Source: Isoptericola jiangsuensis (GTDB taxonomy: Bacteria; Actinomycetota; Actinomycetes; Actinomycetales; Cellulomonadaceae). From it: a stretch of 64,000 nucleotides of DNA. A model generated the notes under the pieces. It had not been told where the DNA came from. It saw nothing but the letters and a program-made list of their open reading frames with translations, and ran no database searches. Shown here piece by piece: positions 33,093 to 45,434 of the stretch. The first letter of the stretch is position 1. The number at the start of each line of letters is the position of its first letter. The position numbers and the translations under genes were made by a program. The DNA lies in assembly GCF_002563715.1 (NCBI RefSeq), contig NZ_PDJJ01000001.1, forward strand, positions 124,001-188,000, written 5' to 3'.

Positions 33093-34277
33093 ATGGGCCG
33101 CTTCGGCCGACGCACCAAGCCCCCGGCCCGCCGCGCGGCAGCGCCCGCCACCGCCGAGCGCCCCCGGCCCGAGGCGACCGAACAGCCCCCGCGCGGCGCC
33201 TCGGCCCTGTGGTCCGACGGGTTCGGCCGCGTCGGCACCCGGTCCGTGCAGACCCTCGCCGTCATCGCCCTCGTCGGCGTGCTGGCGTACATGGGCACCC
33301 GCCTCACCCTCGTCGTGGTGCCCGTGCTCATCGCGCTCGTGCTCTCCGCCGCGATCTCGCCGCTCGTGTCCCTCATGCGCCGGCGTGGCCTGCCGTCCCT
33401 GCTCGCCACCTGGATCGCCCTCCTCACGCTCGTCGTGCTGCTCGCCGCCGTCGTCTGGCTCGTCGTGCGCGCCGTCGTCGACCAGTGGGACGAGCTGCGC
33501 ACCCAGGCGCTCGACGGCTTCGACTCCCTGCAGACCTACGTGCAGGACCTGCCCTTCGCCGTCTCCGAGGAGCAGATCGCGTCCGTGCGCGAGTCCGCGG
33601 CCGGCCTGCTGCAGTCCAGCGCCGTCGGCTCCGGCGCCCTCGCCGGTGTCTCCCAGACCGCCGACTTCGTCACCGGCTTCTTCATCATGGTCGTCGTCCT
33701 GTTCTTCTTCCTCAAGGACGGCCCCGCCATGTGGGAGTTCGCGCTGCGGCCCTTCGAGGGGAAGGCGTACGCCCGCGGGCAGCGCGTCGGAGCCGCCGCC
33801 GTCGCCACCCTCGGCGGCTACGTGCGCGGCACCGCGATCATCGCGATCGTCGACGCCGTCGGCATCGGGATCGGCCTCGCCATCGTCGGCGTGCCCCTCG
33901 CCGTCCCCCTGTCCGTGCTGGTGTTCCTGCTGGCGTTCATCCCGCTCGTCGGCGCCACCCTCGCCGGCGCGCTCGCCGCCCTCGTCGCGCTCGTCGCCGT
34001 CGGACCCGTCGAGGCGCTCGTCGTCGTCGCCATCGTCGTCGCCGTCAACCAGCTCGAGGGCACGTTCCTCCAGCCCGTCGTCATGGGCCGCACCCTCCAG
34101 CTCCACCCCCTGGTCATCCTCGTCGCCCTGACCGCCGGGACCGTGCTCGCCGGGATCACCGGCGCCGTGCTCGCCGTCCCCATCGCCGCGTCCGTCTGGC
34201 GCGCCATCCAGGTGTGGGACGGCCCCGACCTGCCCGCCCGGTTCGCCCGCCAGAAGCGCGCCGAGAAGGTCCGATGA
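33093..34277 (+). CDS. AI-2E family transporter
   Basis: A 394-residue polytopic membrane protein of the AI-2 exporter/PerM family. A 45-residue Arg/Pro/Ala-rich cytoplasmic N-terminus precedes about eight helices. Family marks are VLIALVLSAAISPLV, DFVTGFFIMVVVLFFFLKDGP, GYVRGTAIIAIVDAVGIGIGL, and NQLEGTFLQPVVMGR with LHPLVILVAL (about 322-350). Members include exporters and sodium/proton antiporters, so the solute is uncertain. The ATG has an AAGGAGG ribosome binding site. It converges with the TauE-like gene, leaving 9 bp between the stops. Confidence 0.92.
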   Translation: MGRFGRRTKPPARRAAAPATAERPRPEATEQPPRGASALWSDGFGRVGTRSVQTLAVIALVGVLAYMGTRLTLVVVPVLIALVLSAAISPLVSLMRRRGLPSLLATWIALLTLVVLLAAVVWLVVRAVVDQWDELRTQALDGFDSLQTYVQDLPFAVSEEQIASVRESAAGLLQSSAVGSGALAGVSQTADFVTGFFIMVVVLFFFLKDGPAMWEFALRPFEGKAYARGQRVGAAAVATLGGYVRGTAIIAIVDAVGIGIGLAIVGVPLAVPLSVLVFLLAFIPLVGATLAGALAALVALVAVGPVEALVVVAIVVAVNQLEGTFLQPVVMGRTLQLHPLVILVALTAGTVLAGITGAVLAVPIAASVWRAIQVWDGPDLPARFARQKRAEKVR

Positions 34278-34286
34278 CGCCGCGCG

Positions 34287-35033
34287 CTACAGCAGGAGCA
34301 GGTTCAGCGCCCCGACGGCGACCATCACCGTGACCAGCCGCTCGAACAGCCGCTGGTCCACGTGGCCGATCACCCGGCGACCCACCCACGTGCCCAGCAG
34401 CACCACCGGCGCCAGCACCGCCCACAACGCCACCGTGTCCAGCCGCACGATCCCCACGCCCACCGCCACCGGCAGCTTGATCAGGTTCACCGTGCAGAAG
34501 AACCACGCCGTCGTCCCGAGGAACCGCCACTTCTCGAACCGCGACCCCAGCAGGTAGAGGCTCATCGGCGGTCCGCCGGCGTTCGCCACCATCGTCGTGA
34601 ACCCCGCCAGCCCGCCGTACCCCACCGTCGCGACCCGCGTGTCCGTGCGCAGCCGGTCCCGCCACACGTTGAGCACGAGCAGGGCCAGCAGGATCGCGCC
34701 GATCGTGCGCCGCATGACGTCGTCGCTCACGTGCACCAGGAACACCGCGCCGAGCGCCACCCCGCACAGCACCGGCACGAGCAGCCGCCCGATCACCCGG
34801 AGGTCCGCGTGCTTGCGGTACGCCCAGATCGCGACGAGGTCACCGGTGATCAGCAGGAGCAGCACCGCGCCCGTCGAGTCCTTCGCCGGGATGACGAGCG
34901 CCGTCAGCGCCGCCGCGACCATCCCCAGCCCACCCAGCGCCGTCTTCGAGAAACCCACCAGCAGCGCGACCAGGACGACGACGGCCCACCCCGTCCACGG
35001 GACACCGGCGACCAGGGGAGCGGGCTCGAGCAC
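34287..35033 (-). CDS. TauE/SafE family sulfite exporter-like protein
   Basis: A 248-residue membrane protein with about eight helices in two similar halves. VGFSKTALGGLGMVA (about residues 24-38) and GYGGLAGFTTMVANAGGPPMSLYLL (about 142-166) are the two repeated signature loops of the TSUP family, which exports sulfite, sulfoacetate or related anions. A GTG at 35033 is used. It has no ribosome binding site, but TACGCT lies 6 nt upstream, which fits leaderless translation. No sulfur-metabolism genes are adjacent, so the substrate is open. Confidence 0.88.
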   Translation of the reverse strand: MLEPAPLVAGVPWTGWAVVVLVALLVGFSKTALGGLGMVAAALTALVIPAKDSTGAVLLLLITGDLVAIWAYRKHADLRVIGRLLVPVLCGVALGAVFLVHVSDDVMRRTIGAILLALLVLNVWRDRLRTDTRVATVGYGGLAGFTTMVANAGGPPMSLYLLGSRFEKWRFLGTTAWFFCTVNLIKLPVAVGVGIVRLDTVALWAVLAPVVLLGTWVGRRVIGHVDQRLFERLVTVMVAVGALNLLLL

Positions 35034-35039
35034 GGGGAG

Positions 35040-35045
35040 AGCGTA
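35040..35045 (-). promoter_or_regulatory. -10 element TACGCT of the TauE-like gene (leaderless)
   Basis: On the minus strand TACGCT ends 6 nt before the GTG at 35033. There is no Shine-Dalgarno. Confidence 0.45.
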
Positions 35046-35107
35046 TCGAGGTGGCTCCGCGCCGCGGGGTGCCGGCCGTGCCTGACGGTGCGCCGGACGG
35101 CCGGGCC

Positions 35108-35113
35108 TAGGGT
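35108..35113 (+). promoter_or_regulatory. -10 element TAGGGT of the GNAT gene (leaderless)
   Basis: TAGGGT ends 7 nt before the ATG at 35121. Confidence 0.45.
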
Positions 35114-35120
35114 GACGTGC

Positions 35121-35567
35121 ATGGTCGTCGTGAGCCGCGCCCGTCCCGAGCACGTCGGCCAGGTCTGGCCGCTGGCACGCGACTTCGCGACCTCGTCCTC
35201 CCCGGAACGCACCGTGTTCGAGCAGACCTGTGCCGCGCTGCTCGACCGGCCCGACACGCTCGTCGCGGTCGCCACGGTGGACGGCGTCGACGACGACGAG
35301 CCGAGCCGGGTCGTCGGGTACCTGCTCGCCTCGACCCACCTGACCTTCCTCGCGAACGGACCCGTCTGCTGGGTCGAGGAGGTCATGGTCGACGCGGGCC
35401 GGCGCCGGAGCGGTGTCGGGGCAGCCCTCATGGCGTACGCCGAGGACTGGGCCGCGGGCCAGGGGTGCGCCTACGTGTCGCTGGCCAGCCGGCGGTCCGG
35501 CGACTTCTACCGGGCACTCGGCTTCGACGACTCGGCGGTCTTCTTCAAGCGTTCCCTCGAGCGCTGA
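35121..35567 (+). CDS. GNAT family N-acetyltransferase
   Basis: A 148-residue single-domain acetyltransferase. Motif A, the acetyl-CoA loop, is VDAGRRRSGVGAALMAYAEDWA (about 92-113). The preceding strand is CWVEEVMV and the C-terminal LASRRSGDFYRALGFDDSAVFFKRSL is the usual GNAT ending. The acceptor is unknown. The ATG at 35121 with TAGGGT 7 nt upstream suggests a leaderless transcript. It is divergent from the TauE-like gene with 87 bp between. Confidence 0.9.
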   Translation: MVVVSRARPEHVGQVWPLARDFATSSSPERTVFEQTCAALLDRPDTLVAVATVDGVDDDEPSRVVGYLLASTHLTFLANGPVCWVEEVMVDAGRRRSGVGAALMAYAEDWAAGQGCAYVSLASRRSGDFYRALGFDDSAVFFKRSLER

Positions 35568-35755
35568 CCGTCCGGGCCCGTGGAGGGACCGGGGCCCACC
35601 GGGCGATCGGGCTGGCGGAGGGTCCCCGGTGGGCGCCGCGGCCGTCGGTCACGGGTGGCGGTGTCGGGCCTCGTGCCGACCCGTCCAGCTCCCTCCCGCG
35701 TGCGGCCGCCCCCGGGCGCCGCGGCCCGTAGTGGTGCAGGCCACGTGGGGGCGCG

Positions 35756-35784
35756 TTGACGTGGGGCGGTCCGGTGGGTAATGT
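35756..35784 (+). promoter_or_regulatory. rRNA operon promoter P1
   Basis: TTGACG (35756-35761) and TAATGT (35779-35784) are separated by exactly 17 bp, a near-consensus sigma-A promoter. It lies about 435 bp before the 16S start. Confidence 0.75.
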
Positions 35785-35976
35785 TCTCGGAGTTCAGCCC
35801 GCCGGGCGAGGCGGACACCGAGGAGACAACCTGAGGGTTGGGTACCGGTGGCCGGGCCGGGGTTGGGAACCATCTTCCTTCTGGGTCGGGGTGTTTTGTG
35901 CGCTCTGGTTCTGGGTGGGGTGTCTTCTGTTGTTTTTCGTGTGTTTTTTCGTGGCGTTCTTCGGAGCGGGGCGGAT

Positions 35977-36005
35977 TTGCGCGGGAATGGCGGGGGCGCT
36001 AAGTT
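35977..36005 (+). promoter_or_regulatory. rRNA operon promoter P2 (probable)
   Basis: TTGCGC (35977-35982) and TAAGTT (36000-36005) are 17 bp apart. It lies directly after the T-rich tract, about 215 bp before 16S. Confidence 0.5.
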
Positions 36006-36065
36006 AGAGGGGTTGCCCCGGGCGGGGTTCGGACGAGGGTTCGGGCTTCGGATGGTGTGCGTCGG

Positions 36066-36086
36066 TTGTTTGAGAACTCAACAGTG
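36066..36086 (+). promoter_or_regulatory. rRNA leader antitermination/processing element
   Basis: TTGTTTGAGAACTCAACAGTG matches the boxA-like sequence found in actinobacterial rrn leaders. A related copy lies in the 16S-23S spacer at 38137-38160 (GTTGCTTGAGAACTGCACAG). Confidence 0.7.
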
Positions 36087-36219
36087 TGCTTGATAGTCAA
36101 TGCCAAATTTATTGAACCTTCATTGGTTCCTTTGGATCGGACATCTAGATTTTTGCTAGCTGTCTGGCCAGTATCGATTGGCATCGCACGCCCTTGGGGT
36201 GTGTGGTGTTTTTCTCTCT

Positions 36220-41366
<5,147 letters not shown>

Positions 41367-41477
41367 CATTCACTTGCATGCACGCGTCCACTGTGCGGTT
41401 CCCGAGAAACGGGCACCACCCCCCCCACACCCCACGACCACGGGTGACACGAGGGGGGACCCTGACAACTCGATAAC

Positions 41478-41594
41478 GTTACGGCGGTCATAGCGTAGGG
41501 GAAACGCCCGGTCCCATCCCGAACCCGGAAGCTCAGCCCTACAGCGCCGATGGTACTGCCCTGGAGACGGGGTGGGAGAGTAGGACGCCGCCGG
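41478..41594 (+). rRNA. rrf: 5S ribosomal RNA
   Basis: About 117 nt. It begins GTTACGGCGGTCATAGCG and contains the conserved CCCGGTCCCATCCCGAAC loop and the GGTGGGAGAGTAGGACGCCGCC end. It lies about 110 bp after 23S. Confidence 0.95.
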
Positions 41595-41607
41595 ACACCC
41601 TTCACAG

Positions 41608-41638
41608 CAGGCCCCCCAACCACCGGTTGGGGGGCCTG
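41608..41638 (+). terminator. rRNA operon terminator
   Basis: CAGGCCCCCCAACC (41608-41621) and GGTTGGGGGGCCTG (41625-41638) form a perfect 14-bp stem with a 3-nt loop, 14 bp after 5S. Confidence 0.85.
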
Positions 41639-41811
41639 ACTGCTCTGCACCCGAAACGCCCCAGAGGGGATGCAGCCTCTCCGATCGCACGGGAGACTCC
41701 CTGCCCACCGCGAGCACCCGTCGTGTGACCCGTCGGACAGCGTGACGGACGTGACCCCCGCGAAGGGCCTGGCTAGAGTGGCGATGTCGTCGTGGTCGTG
41801 AGGAGGTGCGT

Positions 41812-42339
41812 GTGATCAGGTCCCTGCGCGCTCTGCTCCTCGGGCGGCGTCAGCGGCTCTCGGCCGCCTTCCTCGTGCTCCTGCTGATCGTCGGCGTCGC
41901 GTTGATGCACGCCATGAGCGGGACCGCGTCGGGCCACGGGACCACGCGGGTCGTCGCCTCGGCGTCGGTGAGCAGTGGTCACCACGAGTCCGTGTCACCG
42001 CCGGCCACGGGCGACGGGTGGGGCGCGGCGTCCACCGCACCCGGCGCGCCGGACCGATCAGCTGCGTCCGCTCCAGCTGCGGCCGGCCTGACGACGACGG
42101 CGTCGACGCTCGTCCCGGCGGACGTGCCGTGCGACGACGGCTGCGGGCACCACCACGACATGGTCACCGCGATGTGCCTCATGGTGCTCGCGGTGCTTCT
42201 GGTGCTGACCCTGCCCGGCGCCCGCGGGCTGCTGCTCGCGGAGTCCGCCTGGCCTCGCGCGGGTGCCTGGCTCGCCGACTCGTGGCGGCGATGGGCCGAG
42301 GGGCCGTCGCTGCACGCCCTGGGGATCTCTCGGACGTAG
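41812..42339 (+). CDS. His-rich two-helix membrane protein, possible metal handling
   Basis: A 175-residue protein. An Arg-rich start (VIRSLRALLLGRRQRL) and helix one (about 17-34) are followed by a long Ser/Ala/His-rich external segment. Next comes CDDGCGHHHDMVTAMCLMVLAVLLVL, where helix two (about 120-145) begins with a Cys/His/Met cluster. GTG 41812 is chosen for its AGGAGG ribosome binding site 5 nt upstream; a GTG at 41806 overlaps that site. It resembles small actinobacterial copper-region membrane proteins, but no named function is certain. It is followed at 95 bp by a DUF305 lipoprotein gene. Confidence 0.7.
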   Translation: MIRSLRALLLGRRQRLSAAFLVLLLIVGVALMHAMSGTASGHGTTRVVASASVSSGHHESVSPPATGDGWGAASTAPGAPDRSAASAPAAAGLTTTASTLVPADVPCDDGCGHHHDMVTAMCLMVLAVLLVLTLPGARGLLLAESAWPRAGAWLADSWRRWAEGPSLHALGISRT

Positions 42340-42433
42340 TCCCGCACGGTTCCGTGGCGCGCCGTGGCGCGCCGCCGTTCCTGGGCCCGTGGCGGGCCCC
42401 CGTGTGGAAGACCCCGAGAAAGGCAAGACCCTC

Positions 42434-43021
42434 ATGACGCACACCCTGATGCGGCGCGCCCTCGCGCCCGTCGTCGCCCTTGCCGTCGTCGGCGCGCTCG
42501 CCGCGTGCAGCGACACCGAACCGAGCGGTCCCGGTACCAGGGCCGCCGCCTCGTCCCAGGACTCGGCGGCGTTCAACATGGCGGACGTGATGTTCGCGCA
42601 GATGATGATCCCGCACCACGAGCAGGCGATCGAGATGTCCGACGTGCTGCTCGGCAAGGACGGGATCGACCCCGAGGTGGTCGACCTCGCGGAGCAGATC
42701 AAGCAGGCGCAGGGGCCGGAGATCGAGACGATGTCGGGCTGGCTCGACGAGTGGGACATGGGCATGGACGGCGCCGGTCACGACGCCGTGCACGGCATGA
42801 TGTCCGGCTCGGACATGGAGTCGCTCGAGGAGGCGGACGGCGCGCAGGCCCAGACGCTGTTCCTCGAGCAGATGATCGTCCACCACGAGGGTGCGGTCGA
42901 CATGGCCGCCGACGAGGTGGACGACGGACGGTTCCCGGCGACGGTCGAGATGGCGCAGACCATCGTCGAGACGCAGACGGACGAGATCCGGTTCATGGAA
43001 GACCTGCTCGCCGCCGAGTGA
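42434..43021 (+). CDS. DUF305 domain lipoprotein
   Basis: A 195-residue exported lipoprotein. The signal peptide ends in the lipobox VGALAAC (Cys at about residue 24). The DUF305 four-helix domain has the repeated His-His/Met signature: MMIPHHEQAIEM (about 54-65) and QMIVHHEGAVDMA (about 149-161), the proposed metal-binding residues. DUF305 genes often accompany copper-resistance genes, so a copper-binding role outside the membrane is plausible. The ribosome binding site is weak. A strong hairpin follows the gene. Confidence 0.88.
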   Translation: MTHTLMRRALAPVVALAVVGALAACSDTEPSGPGTRAAASSQDSAAFNMADVMFAQMMIPHHEQAIEMSDVLLGKDGIDPEVVDLAEQIKQAQGPEIETMSGWLDEWDMGMDGAGHDAVHGMMSGSDMESLEEADGAQAQTLFLEQMIVHHEGAVDMAADEVDDGRFPATVEMAQTIVETQTDEIRFMEDLLAAE

Positions 43022-43029
43022 CGCCCCCT

Positions 43030-43063
43030 GACGGCGGCGCCCGCCGGTGCGGGCGCCGCCGTC
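43030..43063 (+). terminator. Hairpin between DUF305 and BNR lipoprotein genes
   Basis: GACGGCGGCGCCCGC (43030-43044) and GCGGGCGCCGCCGTC (43049-43063) form a perfect 15-bp stem with a 4-nt loop, 8 bp after the DUF305 stop. It may terminate part of the transcription or protect the upstream mRNA. Confidence 0.65.
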
Positions 43064-43087
43064 CCTGACGACTCCGAGGACCACCTC

Positions 43088-44011
43088 ATGAAGACCGCAT
43101 CCGCGCGCGCCCGCGCGCTCCTCTCGGCGGCGGTGCTGCCCGCTCTCGCCGCCTGTTCCACCCCCGCCGACGGCATCGACGACGCCGACGACCCGACGGG
43201 CGAATCGCTCGGCCACGTGCACGCCCTGGTGCACGACCCCGGCACCGACCAGCTGCTCGCCGCCACCCACACGGGTGTGTGGCTGCTGCCCGACCCGACC
43301 GCGCCGTCGTCCGGCGAAGACGCCGTCCGCCGGGTGGGCGCAGGCACGCAGGACACGATGGGCATGGCCCTCGGTCCGGACGGCGCGCTCTACGCGTCGG
43401 GTCATCCCGGCCCGGGCGAGGACCCGGACCTGTCCCCGCCGAACCTCGGCCTCCAGCGCAGCACCGACGGTGCGACGACGTGGGAGCCGGTGTCGTTGCG
43501 GGGCGAGGTCGACTTCCACGCCCTGACGACCGCGACGACCCCGGACGGCTCCGTGCGGGTCGCGGGGCTCGACTCCGGGACGTCCACGATCCTGGTGAGC
43601 GACGACGCCGGCCGGTCCTGGTCGCAGGGCGCGACGCTCGCGCTCCGCGACCTGGCGTTCCTCGCCGGTGAGGCGGACTCCCTGGTCGCGACGACGCCCG
43701 GCGGCGTGCAGGTCAGCGACGACGCGGCGGGTTCGTTCGCCCCCGTGCCGGACGCGCCGCTGCTGGTGCTGGTGGAGGTGCTGCCGGCCGGTGGCGTCGT
43801 CGGCCTCGACGACGCGGGAACGGTGTGGACGGCCGGGGACGACCTGACGGGTTGGCGGTCGCACGGCGGCACCGACGAGGTCGTGGAGGCGCTGACGACG
43901 GTCCCGACGGCGGACGGCAAGGACACGGCGCTCGTCGTCGCGACGTCCGCGGCGGTGCTGGTCAGCGACGATCTCGGCGGCACGTGGGACGAGCTGGCGG
44001 CCGTCCCGTGA
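43088..44011 (+). CDS. BNR/sortilin-repeat lipoprotein (F510_1955-like)
   Basis: A 307-residue lipoprotein. The lipobox is VLPALAAC (Cys at about 23). The rest is a beta-propeller of repeated blades with Asp-box-like motifs: GLQRSTDGATTWEPV, ILVSDDAGRSWSQG, VQVSDDAAGSFAPV, VLVSDDLGGTWDEL. It begins GHVHALVHDPGTDQLLAATHTGV, typical of the F510_1955 group, which often sits beside DUF305 genes. No enzymatic residues are evident; sialidase activity should not be assumed. It is 66 bp after the DUF305 gene. Confidence 0.8.
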   Translation: MKTASARARALLSAAVLPALAACSTPADGIDDADDPTGESLGHVHALVHDPGTDQLLAATHTGVWLLPDPTAPSSGEDAVRRVGAGTQDTMGMALGPDGALYASGHPGPGEDPDLSPPNLGLQRSTDGATTWEPVSLRGEVDFHALTTATTPDGSVRVAGLDSGTSTILVSDDAGRSWSQGATLALRDLAFLAGEADSLVATTPGGVQVSDDAAGSFAPVPDAPLLVLVEVLPAGGVVGLDDAGTVWTAGDDLTGWRSHGGTDEVVEALTTVPTADGKDTALVVATSAAVLVSDDLGGTWDELAAVP

Positions 44012-44028
44012 GGCGCCGTGACCTGATC

Positions 44029-44057
44029 GTGACAATTCTCGGCGGACGGGATATGGT
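44029..44057 (+). promoter_or_regulatory. Promoter of the riboswitch-controlled gene
   Basis: GTGACA (44029-44034) and TATGGT (44052-44057), 17 bp apart. The predicted transcript start (about 44064) lies about 35 bp before the riboswitch. Confidence 0.6.
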
Positions 44058-44097
44058 CCAGTCACCCCTCGGGAACGAGGGTCGTCCGGACGGACGC

Positions 44098-44256
44098 CGA
44101 GCCCTGTCACCGTCCCGGACCACCGACGAACCGAACGACAGGGGCGGGGGAACCACTTCCGGGCACTGCGGTGTCCTCGGGGTGAAGCCGAGCGGATGTC
44201 ATCCGCTGGCCGGGTCAGTCTCCGACCCGAACCCGACAGCTAACTTCGTAGGCGTC
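44098..44256 (+). ncRNA. Cyclic di-AMP riboswitch (ydaO/yuaA type)
   Basis: Conserved blocks of this aptamer are present in order: GGGCGGGGGAACCAC (about 44141), TCGGGGTGAAGCCGAG (about 44175), then GACCCGAACCCGACAGCTAA (about 44224) ending CTTCGTAGGCG. Paired elements CCCTGTC/GACAGGGG frame the 5' part. This class binds c-di-AMP and usually turns off potassium-transport or cell-wall hydrolase genes. Here it precedes an M15 peptidase. No terminator hairpin with a T-run was seen, so control may be at translation initiation. Confidence 0.93.
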
Positions 44257-44268
44257 AGGAGATCGTGC

Positions 44269-44406
44269 ATGCCATCCCGCACCTGCGGGCGCCGTCCTGC
44301 GCCCCGCACCCCGGGCCTCGCGCCCGTCGCCGCTCCGTCGGCTCCGTCCTCCCGGTCGTCGCGTCCCGTGACGTGCGTCGCCGCGCACCTGCGGGGGGTG
44401 CGATGA
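44269..44406 (+). CDS. Possible 45-codon leader ORF after the riboswitch
   Basis: An ATG at 44269 has AGGAG 7 nt upstream, the best ribosome binding site after the riboswitch. The ORF reads MPSRTCGRRPAPRTPG and continues Pro/Ser/Arg-rich to a TGA at 44404-44406. That TGA overlaps the ATG (44403) of the peptidase frame as ATGA. The composition is not that of a folded protein. It may serve only to couple translation, or the ATG may be unused. Confidence 0.4.
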   Translation: MPSRTCGRRPAPRTPGLAPVAAPSAPSSRSSRPVTCVAAHLRGVR

Positions 44407-45353
44407 GGCACGCGCGTGAGGCGGCCCCGACCGCGCCGCCCACCGTCACGTCGTCCGGCCCCCCGACCCGGTCCGCCGCGAGCCGCGGCCGCGGCCGCCA
44501 CTTCGCCGAGCCGGCCCCGCGCCGGCACCGGCAGGGCCCGACCTGGTCGTCCCTCGCGCCGAAGAGCTGGCCCCTGAGCATCGGGGTGGGCCTCGCGGTG
44601 ACGATGGCGACGACCACCGGACTCGCGGTGGCGTCCGGCACGCCCGTGCCCGTCCTGGGTGACGCGCCCGAGGGTGCCGCGCCGGTCGCGGACGCCGGGA
44701 CGACGACGGACACCGTGGACGCGTCACGGGCGGCCGCCCTGCTGGCCGACCGTGACGGCGTCGGCGGCGGCGGGTCGGCGTCGCGCTCCGGCGTGCGCGC
44801 GGCCGCGCCCGTCGCGGCCGCCGCGACCGGTGGTGTCGTCGTCGACGCGGACGCCACCCTCACCACGGAGAAGGTGCGGGTGGACGTCGAGGCGGCTCCC
44901 GAGCCTCCCGTCCTGCCCGGCTGCGACGGCCTCGCGACCGGCGCCGGCACCAACGGCAGCATCTCGTCGTCCGAGATGTGCAACCTGTGGGACGGCGGCC
45001 CGGCGATCCGTGCGGACGCAGCCGTGGCGCTCGCCCGTCTCAACCAGGCGTACCGCGGGGTGTTCGGCGAGGACATGTGCGTCACCGACGGCTACCGCAG
45101 CTACAGCCAGCAGGTCGCGACGAAGGCGGCCAAGGGCTACCTCGCGGCCACGCCCGGCACGTCCAACCACGGGTGGGGCCTCGCCGTCGACCTGTGCCCG
45201 GAGACGTACGCGGGTGACCGGTGGACGTGGCTCGCCGCGCACGGCCCCGACTACGGCTGGGACAACCCGGACTGGGCGCGCGCCGGCGGGTCGAAGTACG
45301 AGCCGTGGCACTGGGAGTTCACCGCCGCGGTGGCCGTGAAGTCCGCCTACTGA
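44403..45353 (+). CDS. M15 family D-alanyl-D-alanine carboxypeptidase-like protein
   Basis: A 316-residue protein if started at ATG 44403. The N-terminus is a long Pro/Arg-rich cytoplasmic tail, then one helix (WPLSIGVGLAVTMATTTGLAV, about 59-79). A variable Ala/Val/Asp-rich linker follows, then the C-terminal VanY-like domain: VTDGYRSYSQQ, SNHGWGLAVDLC (zinc ligands His256 and Asp263), EPWHWEF (His303). Such enzymes trim the peptide stems of peptidoglycan. A GTG at 44265 is an alternative start but lies only 3 nt after the ribosome binding site. Control by the c-di-AMP riboswitch fits a cell-wall enzyme. Confidence 0.88.
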   Translation: MRHAREAAPTAPPTVTSSGPPTRSAASRGRGRHFAEPAPRRHRQGPTWSSLAPKSWPLSIGVGLAVTMATTTGLAVASGTPVPVLGDAPEGAAPVADAGTTTDTVDASRAAALLADRDGVGGGGSASRSGVRAAAPVAAAATGGVVVDADATLTTEKVRVDVEAAPEPPVLPGCDGLATGAGTNGSISSSEMCNLWDGGPAIRADAAVALARLNQAYRGVFGEDMCVTDGYRSYSQQVATKAAKGYLAATPGTSNHGWGLAVDLCPETYAGDRWTWLAAHGPDYGWDNPDWARAGGSKYEPWHWEFTAAVAVKSAY

Positions 45354-45364
45354 GGGCTGCACCC

Positions 45365-45404
45365 CGCGCGGGCCGGCCTGCGACACCGCAGGTCAGCCCG
45401 CGCG
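45365..45404 (+). terminator. Terminator after the M15 peptidase gene
   Basis: CGCGCGGGC (45365-45373) pairs with GCCCGCGCG (45396-45404), and inside it CCTGCG pairs with CGCAGG around ACAC. Confidence 0.6.
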
Positions 45405-45422
45405 TGGCAGGGACGGTGGCCC

Positions 45423-45428
45423 TATCGT
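45423..45428 (+). promoter_or_regulatory. -10 element TATCGT of the LAL regulator gene (leaderless)
   Basis: TATCGT ends 6 nt before the GTG at 45435. No ribosome binding site is present. Confidence 0.45.
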
Positions 45429-45434
45429 CGTACC

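Larger units (their letters stand above)
35785..36219 (+). other. rRNA operon leader region
   Basis: No protein gene is seen. The stretch has an unusually T-rich tract (about 35875-35965) for this genome, the probable P2 promoter and a conserved leader element. It is transcribed from P1 and removed during rRNA maturation. Confidence 0.7.

Noticed and set aside
43088-44011. Calling the BNR-repeat protein a sialidase
   Set aside because: Asp-box-like repeats are visible, but no sialidase catalytic Arg triad, Tyr or Glu could be identified.
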